Below, piece by piece: positions 7,522 through 12,305 of a stretch of 12,305 nt of DNA (position 1 is the first letter of the stretch; the number at the start of each line of letters is the position of its first letter). A program made the position numbers and the translations under genes. The notes below the pieces were generated by a model. The model was not told the origin of the DNA. It saw nothing but the letters and a program-made list of their open reading frames with translations, and ran no database searches. The stretch comes from an uncultured Bacilli bacterium. Its GTDB lineage: Bacteria; Bacillota_I; Bacilli_A; RF39; UBA660. The stretch covers positions 1-12,305 of the forward strand of contig CAKPFD010000018.1 of NCBI GenBank assembly GCA_934149515.1, in the 5' to 3' direction.

Positions 7522-10143
7522 ATGGAAAAAGTAGCAAAAAAAGGCTTGAGCAAAGAAGAAGTAGTAATAAATCGTGAAAAATATGGTAGCAATGCCCTAA
7601 AGCCACTTGAAAAAGATAGCTTTTTCAAACAATTTCTAAGAAGTTTAGGAGATCCGATCATCAGAATTTTACTAATAGCTTTAGGAATTAAAACGATTTT
7701 TTTAATTCAGGATTTTGACTGGTACGAAACTGTTGGTATTGTCATTGCCATCTTCATTGCATCCTTTATTTCTACCGTTTCCGAATATGGTAGTGAAAAA
7801 GCCTTTGAACAATTACAAGAAGAAGCTTCAAAAAGTAAAATTAGAGTAAAACGAAAAGAAGGTATTATTGCGTTACCAATTGAAGAAATTGTAGTAGGAG
7901 ACATCATTTTATTAGAATTAGGAGACAAAATTCCATGTGATGGGATCTTATTAGAAGGCGAGTTAACCATTGATGAATCAAGCATTACAGGAGAAAGCAA
8001 AGAAATTTACAAACATCCATATACCAAAGGACTTAACCCAACAGCAATGAATGAATTGTTACGTGGTAGCGTTGTCTATAATGGAGAAGGGCAAATGCTA
8101 GCTACCAAAGTAGGACAACAAACATTTTATGGTAAAATAGCAAATGAACTACAAGAAACCACCCCAGAAAGTCCTCTTAAAATACGACTTCGTTCACTAG
8201 CCCAAACCATTAGTCGCATTGGTTATGCAGGAGCCTTACTAGTAGCAATTTCCTATTTGTTTTCAAGCATCGTCATTGCGAATCAATTTAACCTTACCAA
8301 GATATTGCAAACACTACAAAATACATCCCTAGTATTTGCTTACATTCTATATGCTTTAACACTAGCTGTTACCATTATTGTTGTTTCTGTTCCAGAAGGT
8401 TTACCAATGATGATAACCCTTGTTTTATCTTCCAACATGAAAAGAATGCTAAAAAATAACATATTAGTACGAAAATTAACAGGAATAGAGACAGCTGGTA
8501 GCCTTAACATTTTATTTACCGATAAAACAGGAACCATCACTAAAGGCAATCTAGAAGTCGTTGGAATAATAGATGGTAGAGGAAGTGTTTTTCAACGGTT
8601 TGATCAATTCAAAAGAAATGAAGAATATCAAAAAAACCTAATAGATGCCATGATTCAAAATAATAGTTGTGTCCTAGATACTAACAAACAAAAATGGTTA
8701 GGAGGAAATATAACAGATAAAGCCTGTGCAAATTTCATTCCCTTACCCCAAGTAAAAGTATTACCAAAAATAGAAGTCCATCCTTTTAATAGCAAATTAA
8801 AATATGCTTATACTAAAGTAAAAGACAAAGAAGAAACCATTTATATTAAAGGAGCACCAGAAATTTTATTAGCAAAATGTAAAAATTATCTTGGTCAAAA
8901 TGGAAAAGTATATCCACTTTCCAATACTTTAAAAATAGAAAATCTTCTAAAAAATTATACCAAACAAGGAATCAGAATTATCCTATTAGCCAAAACAACG
9001 ACGACCTTAGAAAATTTAACCTTTATAGGTCTACTATTACTAAAAGATGAAATTAGAAAAGAATCAAAAAAAGGAATAAAACTTGTTCAAGATGCTGGTA
9101 TTCAAATTGTCATGATAAGTGGCGATAATAAAGAAACCGCCATGACTATTGCCAAAGAAGTAGGGATCCTACAAACTGAAAAAGATACTGTTTTAACAAG
9201 CGATCAATTAAAGCAATTAACAGATGAAGAGATAAAACAAATGCTACCACAAATAAAAGTTATTGCAAGAGCTCTACCACAAGATAAAAGTCGCCTTGTT
9301 CGTTTATGTGAAGAGTTAAACCTAGTTGTTGGTATGACTGGAGATGGCGTCAATGATGCCCCTGCTTTAAAAAAAGCTGATGTGGGATTTGCCATGGGTA
9401 GTGGAACAGAAGTAGCAAAAGAAGCAAGCGATATAATTTTATTAGATGATAATTTTTATTCTATTACAAGAGCCATACTATTTGGAAGAACAATCTTTAA
9501 AAGTATTAGAAAATTTATTATCTTTCAATTAACCGTAAATTTCTGCGCTGTATCATTATCTATCATTGGCCCCTTTATTGGTGTTCCAACTCCTGTAACA
9601 GTCATTCAAATGCTATGGGTAAATATGGTCATGGATACTCTAGCTGGCGTTGCTTTTGCCTATGAACCACCATTAGAAGAGTATATGCAAGAACCACCAA
9701 AGAAACGAGAAGAAAAAATTTTAAATCAATATATGATCCATGAAATTGTTTTTATTGGTATCTATTCCTTTTTATTATGCTTATTCTTTTTAAAAAGTCC
9801 TTGGATACATACGTTATTTCGTTTTCAAAAAGATGATCGTTATTTTTTAACTGCTTTCTTTGGTTTATTTATTTTTATGAGTATTTTTAACAGTTTTAAT
9901 GCTAGAACATCGAGATTAAATGTATTTGCTAATCTTTATCGTAACAAAGTATTCATGTTAATTATTTTATTTATCATTATTGTCCAAACACTTTTAATTT
10001 ATTATGGTGGCGATTTATTTAGAACAGCTGGTTTAACCGTAAAAGAAATAGAAATTATGCTATTATGTGCCTTTTCTGTCATTCCCGTAGAGTTTTTTAG
10101 AAAACTTTATTTAAAAAAGAAAAAACACTTAGAAAGCGTTTAA
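7522..10143 (+). CDS. P-type calcium-transporting ATPase, PMCA-like (P2 family)
   Basis: This is an inner-membrane ATP-driven pump that probably exports Ca2+. At 873 residues it matches bacterial P2 ATPases. Visible in order are the N-terminal cytoplasmic region with M1-M2, the actuator motif TGES (156-159), M3-M4 with PEGLP (291-295), the phosphorylated aspartate D334 in DKTGT, a nucleotide domain with KGAPE, the hinge GDGVNDAP (D608), then M5-M10. Ion-site residues are E292 in M4, N673 in M5, and N701/D705 in M6 (NMVMD). Where SERCA has a glutamate in M5, this protein has A676 (N673-x-x-A), as in plasma-membrane pumps that carry one Ca2+ per cycle. The start is fixed by AGGAGGAG at 7509-7516. 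No clear promoter follows the upstream terminator, so expression may rely on readthrough. Its stop is one base from that of the convergent gene. Confidence 0.93.
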   Translation: MEKVAKKGLSKEEVVINREKYGSNALKPLEKDSFFKQFLRSLGDPIIRILLIALGIKTIFLIQDFDWYETVGIVIAIFIASFISTVSEYGSEKAFEQLQEEASKSKIRVKRKEGIIALPIEEIVVGDIILLELGDKIPCDGILLEGELTIDESSITGESKEIYKHPYTKGLNPTAMNELLRGSVVYNGEGQMLATKVGQQTFYGKIANELQETTPESPLKIRLRSLAQTISRIGYAGALLVAISYLFSSIVIANQFNLTKILQTLQNTSLVFAYILYALTLAVTIIVVSVPEGLPMMITLVLSSNMKRMLKNNILVRKLTGIETAGSLNILFTDKTGTITKGNLEVVGIIDGRGSVFQRFDQFKRNEEYQKNLIDAMIQNNSCVLDTNKQKWLGGNITDKACANFIPLPQVKVLPKIEVHPFNSKLKYAYTKVKDKEETIYIKGAPEILLAKCKNYLGQNGKVYPLSNTLKIENLLKNYTKQGIRIILLAKTTTTLENLTFIGLLLLKDEIRKESKKGIKLVQDAGIQIVMISGDNKETAMTIAKEVGILQTEKDTVLTSDQLKQLTDEEIKQMLPQIKVIARALPQDKSRLVRLCEELNLVVGMTGDGVNDAPALKKADVGFAMGSGTEVAKEASDIILLDDNFYSITRAILFGRTIFKSIRKFIIFQLTVNFCAVSLSIIGPFIGVPTPVTVIQMLWVNMVMDTLAGVAFAYEPPLEEYMQEPPKKREEKILNQYMIHEIVFIGIYSFLLCLFFLKSPWIHTLFRFQKDDRYFLTAFFGLFIFMSIFNSFNARTSRLNVFANLYRNKVFMLIILFIIIVQTLLIYYGGDLFRTAGLTVKEIEIMLLCAFSVIPVEFFRKLYLKKKKHLESV

Positions 10144-10144
10144 G

Positions 10145-11605
10145 TTAAGAAATGGCTTTGCCATTAACATATAAATGATATCCATTAAAATCAATGTTTT
10201 GGTTAGTTGTATCTTCATTCGTAAAAGAAGTAACATAACTATCAGCAGTTAACTTGATCTTAGAAGTTTTATCAAGTGACAATTGAATTGATTTTGCTTG
10301 ATTCTCTTGATTAATACTACCTTCAAAAGAAGAACTATCTTTCAAACTCATTTCCAAAGTGGAAATAGAATCTACCACAATATTACCATTTACTTTTTGT
10401 TTTGTCATTTCTAAAACAACATTACCACCATTAGAACCACTATTTCCCCAAGAATCTTTTTGAATGCGTAAGAAATTACCAGTGGTATCTTGGTTGATAA
10501 TGGTATTATTTTCAAGTACAATTTTAGCAGTAGTATTCGTAACATAGAAAGTATCACCTTTATTTGTAGTAATTGTACTATTCTTAGCGGTAAACGAAGA
10601 AGTACCATTAGAAGCATCTCCACTCATAGATTGGTATAAGAAAATATTTTTATAAGTAGTAGATTTTCCATTTAGTTTTTGATTGGTATCTGTTAATGTA
10701 ACATCATCAAGACTAACAGAATTTTTCCCTTCAATCACAACACCTTCAGCAGCAGTGGCACATAAGGTTGCATGAGAAACTGAAATATCAGCCGTAGAAT
10801 AAATCGTAGGAGAACCAGCATCAGCTGTTTCATAAGTACCACCATCTACTGTAATAGTACCACCACCACGATCACTTCTAATTGCAGCACTAGAAACTCC
10901 GGAAGTATGAACTGTTAAATTACTAGCTTTAATAATTCCACCACCTGTTGCCATAATACCACCAGAATTATTCTTTTTTGTAGTAATGGTAGAATCACTA
11001 ATATTAATCGTTGTTCCATCATTAGAAGTATTGTTAGTAGTAGCACTTCCACCGAAAGAGAAGACACCATTTGCACCAGTTGCATTTGTTTCAATCGTCG
11101 TATCTTTAATCGTTACATTAGCACCACCTTTGGCAAGTAAAGCAGCATTATTTCCATAAAAACTACTAGTATCACCACCATCAGAATCGCCACTTTTCGT
11201 TAAAGTAGTATTACTGATTTCAACATGATTTTCGCCATCTACTAAAATAACATTTTCATCACTGTTACTAGATTCATAAGACTTATTTTGAATGGTACTA
11301 TCAGTATTAATTTCTTCTTTCGCATAGTAGCTAACAGAACTATTATTATCCATTGTCGGCTGCATCTTTTCATTGGTGGAAAGAAAAACTAGTTCCTTTT
11401 CTAAATAAGTCAAACCAATAGTCAAAAGAATACTAGCAAGTATTGCAATAATAATTTTATCTTTATTATAAAATACTTCTTTTCTTGTTTTCTTACATCC
11501 TCTAGATATCACTAGATATAAAATAGCAATAGCTAATAGAAAAGATTCACTAGCTAATAAAACATAGTAATACCAAGCCAATGTAGCCTGCTTTTGATTA
11601 GGCAT
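10145..11605 (-). CDS. Two-TM-anchored beta-helix surface protein; start lies in regulator remnant
   Basis: This 486-residue protein has two hydrophobic segments (about residues 11-34 and 51-67) separated by a basic loop (RGCKKTRKEVFYNKDK), which should be cytoplasmic. That leaves both termini outside. After a Ser/Asn-rich linker to about residue 120, the remainder is Thr/Ser/Asn/Gly-rich with recurring short strands (NVTIKDTTIET, TINISDSTITT, SVSLDDVTLTD), typical of a right-handed parallel beta-helix as in pectate-lyase-like or adhesin domains. No LPXTG or other wall-sorting tail is present; it ends VNGKAIS. Role unknown; adhesion or glycan binding is inferred. The ATG at 11605 has no convincing ribosome binding site and lies within the truncated response regulator, with an in-frame TAA two codons upstream. 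The native 5' end may be lost or replaced, and expression is doubtful. Confidence 0.75.
   Translation of the reverse strand: MPNQKQATLAWYYYVLLASESFLLAIAILYLVISRGCKKTRKEVFYNKDKIIIAILASILLTIGLTYLEKELVFLSTNEKMQPTMDNNSSVSYYAKEEINTDSTIQNKSYESSNSDENVILVDGENHVEISNTTLTKSGDSDGGDTSSFYGNNAALLAKGGANVTIKDTTIETNATGANGVFSFGGSATTNNTSNDGTTINISDSTITTKKNNSGGIMATGGGIIKASNLTVHTSGVSSAAIRSDRGGGTITVDGGTYETADAGSPTIYSTADISVSHATLCATAAEGVVIEGKNSVSLDDVTLTDTNQKLNGKSTTYKNIFLYQSMSGDASNGTSSFTAKNSTITTNKGDTFYVTNTTAKIVLENNTIINQDTTGNFLRIQKDSWGNSGSNGGNVVLEMTKQKVNGNIVVDSISTLEMSLKDSSSFEGSINQENQAKSIQLSLDKTSKIKLTADSYVTSFTNEDTTNQNIDFNGYHLYVNGKAIS
10151..10165. other. Small perfect hairpin at the convergent gene junction
   Basis: AATGGC and GCCATT form a six-base-pair stem around a TTT loop. 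It lies seven bases past the ATPase stop and inside the 3' end of the surface-protein gene. No T tract follows on either strand, so it is not a standard terminator. It could stabilise 3' ends or be chance. Confidence 0.35.
10676..11128 (-). repeat. Degenerate beta-helix rungs, about 22-28 residues each
   Basis: Residues 160-310 of the surface protein repeat a loose unit: two short beta-strand runs with a Thr-Ile-x-Thr core, a turn with Ser/Gly/Ala, then a Gly-rich corner (GGA, GGS, GGG, RGGG, DGG). Rungs begin near NVTIKD, TINISD, IIKASN, TITVDG, DISVSH and SVSLDD. The similarity is at protein level; I see no exact DNA repeat, so slippage or recombination copies are unlikely. Confidence 0.55.
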
Positions 11606-12033
11606 TTCAACTTAGAAGTGGCAAGATTTAATTCTAAGTCTTGATAAAGAAGAATATCTTTTTTTGAAGTATCTGTTGTATTTTTTAATTGGATATGAAC
11701 TCTAGCAATTAATTCTTCAATATGAAAAGGTTTGACGATATAGTCATTAGCACCATTTTCTAGCCCGTTTAATTTATCTTCTAAATTTCCTTTCGCAGTA
11801 AGCATAATGATTTTAGATAGAATATGATTATCGCGTAGTTGTTTTAAAATTGCAAATCCATCCATACTAGGAAGCATTACATCTAATATAATTAAGTCAT
11901 ATAAATTTAATAGGGCAACTTAAAATCCATCCTTACCATCAGTTTGAATATCTACTTCATAATTTTCTTTTCGTAAAGCATCCGCCATTACATCTGCTAA
12001 GCTATACTCATCTTCAATAATTAATAAGCGCAA
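11602..12033 (-). pseudogene. OmpR-family response regulator, nonsense codon plus C-terminal truncation
   Basis: The frame starts at TTG 12033, preceded by GAAGGAAG (12040-12047), and reads MRLLIIEDEYSLADVMADAL. The receiver domain is complete in homology: acidic pair E7/D8, phosphoacceptor D51 in ILDVMLP, T79 in MLTAK and K101 in VKPF. Codon 38 is TAA (11920-11922) where the family usually has Asp or Glu, explainable by one substitution (for example GAA to TAA). The frame then continues through the rest of the receiver and linker to LELNLATSKLKC, the first strand of an OmpR winged-helix domain. At about 11602 homology stops and the beta-helix gene begins. Roughly 80 residues of DNA-binding domain are missing, and no histidine kinase is nearby. 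With every active-site residue intact, inactivation looks recent. A 107-residue internal ORF from M53 remains open but lacks the N-terminal acidic pair. Confidence 0.88.
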
Positions 12034-12066
12034 AATAATCTTCCTTCTTTTATAAAAGGTAACTTT

Positions 12067-12075
12067 ATTCTATCA
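12067..12075 (-). promoter_or_regulatory. Probable extended -10 promoter of the response regulator remnant
   Basis: On the minus strand TGATAGAAT is an extended -10 element (TGn plus TAGAAT). It sits about 34 bases upstream of the TTG start, leaving a leader of about 27 bases. No good -35 hexamer is seen at 16-18 bases, which extended -10 promoters tolerate. Confidence 0.5.
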
Positions 12076-12102
12076 TAAAATCCTATTAAGTATCATGACA
12101 TT

Positions 12103-12114
12103 CTTGTGAACAAG
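12103..12114. promoter_or_regulatory. Short palindrome over the -35 region, possible operator
   Basis: CTTGT-GA-ACAAG is a perfect five-base inverted repeat with a two-base centre. It covers the -35 hexamer of the plus-strand promoter (12104-12109) and lies about 30 bases upstream of the divergent regulator's -10. That position suits a repressor site, but such a short palindrome may be chance. Confidence 0.3.
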
Positions 12115-12132
12115 CAAAAAAAATGCTAAACT
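12104..12132 (+). promoter_or_regulatory. Promoter of the G-tract small transcription unit
   Basis: TTGTGA (12104-12109, four of six to consensus) and TAAACT (12127-12132, four of six) are separated by exactly 17 bases. Transcription would start near 12139, about 29 bases before the ATG at 12168. The DNA between the hexamers includes a run of eight A. Confidence 0.6.
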
Positions 12133-12167
12133 GAATATAGAAAAATAAAATAGGGAAGGTGTTTGAT

Positions 12168-12230
12168 ATGATGTTATACGCTACAGTAAACTCAAAGTTA
12201 ACCTGGGGGGGGGGTACTTTAATCAAGTAA
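12168..12230 (+). CDS. Putative 20-codon small ORF with a G-tract
   Basis: ATG 12168 follows GGGAAGGTG (12153-12161) at proper spacing. It encodes MMLYATVNSKLTWGGGTLIK, then TAA. I recognise no family. The ten-G run at 12205-12214 encodes most of the W-G-G-G stretch. With eleven (or eight) G the frame would bypass this TAA and run to TAG at 12302-12304, giving 45 residues with eleven. However, that extension crosses a terminator hairpin, so the long form is doubtful. Promoter, ribosome binding site, ORF and terminator form a complete miniature unit. It may instead be a leader or small RNA in which the ORF is incidental. Confidence 0.4.
   Translation: MMLYATVNSKLTWGGGTLIK
12205..12214 (+). 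repeat. Homopolymeric G10 tract
   Basis: Ten consecutive G occur in DNA where G runs rarely exceed four or five. Such tracts are classic slippage sites that switch reading frames. They are also sites where assemblies and base calls fail. Confidence 0.95.
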
Positions 12231-12255
12231 CCAATACCTGTTTTTTTGATGAGGT

Positions 12256-12289
12256 AAAGATCAGAATAGAAATGTATTCTGGTCTTTTT
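12256..12289 (+). terminator. Rho-independent terminator of the small unit
   Basis: AAAGATCAGAATA pairs with TATTCTGGTCTTT over a six-base loop (GAAATG): 13 pairs with one G-U. The right arm continues into a short T run (five T in all, ending at 12289). It ends a predicted transcript of roughly 150 bases starting near 12139. Confidence 0.8.
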
Positions 12290-12305
12290 GCTGTTTCAAA
12301 ATAGA

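Noticed and set aside
11554..11877. A free-standing 107-residue response regulator gene on the minus strand
   Set aside because: It starts at an internal methionine of the receiver, downstream of the nonsense codon, and its last residues come from the out-of-frame surface-protein gene. It is a fragment of the pseudogene.
12231..12304. Calling the 45-residue frame as the real small protein
   Set aside because: It needs a G count different from the one given, and its second half runs through a terminator hairpin, so it is kept only as a hypothesis.
1..12305. Reassigned TGA codon
   Set aside because: No intact gene ends in TGA, but none contains in-frame TGA either and Trp is TGG throughout. 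Eight stop codons are too few to infer reassignment.
1..12305. CRISPR arrays, tRNA or rRNA genes, insertion sequences
   Set aside because: I saw no regularly spaced repeats, cloverleaf signatures, transposase motifs or flanking inverted repeats.

Overview
The window is AT-rich, densely packed bacterial DNA. Strong AGGAGG-type ribosome binding sites, TTGACA/TATAAT promoters and the gene families point to a low-GC Gram-positive of the Bacilli type, possibly an uncultured gut lineage related to Erysipelotrichia (an inference). A complete murE and a peptidoglycan-hydrolase-like protein imply a cell wall, which argues against a wall-less mollicute. All intact genes stop at TAA or TAG, and tryptophan is read from TGG.

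Positions 1-6709 hold a head-to-tail run on the plus strand. It contains the 3' part of a eukaryote-like (type 2) isoleucyl-tRNA synthetase, murE, an unrecognised 161-residue acidic protein, and tex. Gaps of 1 and 8 bases tie the last three together, probably as one operon joining wall precursor synthesis to a nucleic-acid-binding housekeeping factor. At 6722-6750 a textbook promoter starts a new unit: a membrane-anchored glucosaminidase/lysozyme-like protein with four clustered cysteines, then a strong terminator. A PMCA-like P-type calcium ATPase follows.

The right third differs. On the minus strand, a two-membrane-segment beta-helix surface protein converges on the ATPase with stop codons one base apart. 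Its start codon lies inside the broken end of an OmpR-type response regulator. That regulator has an in-frame TAA at codon 38 and lacks its DNA-binding domain, and no histidine kinase gene follows. This looks like a decayed two-component locus fused by deletion to a surface-protein gene.

Divergent from it, at 12104-12289, is a small self-contained plus-strand transcription unit: promoter, ribosome binding site, 20-codon ORF carrying a run of ten G, and a hairpin terminator. The G run is the most anomalous base composition in the window. It could be a slippage switch, part of a structured RNA or leader, or an assembly error. The decayed regulator and the G-tract unit are the best candidates for something undescribed; the rest is ordinary housekeeping sequence.
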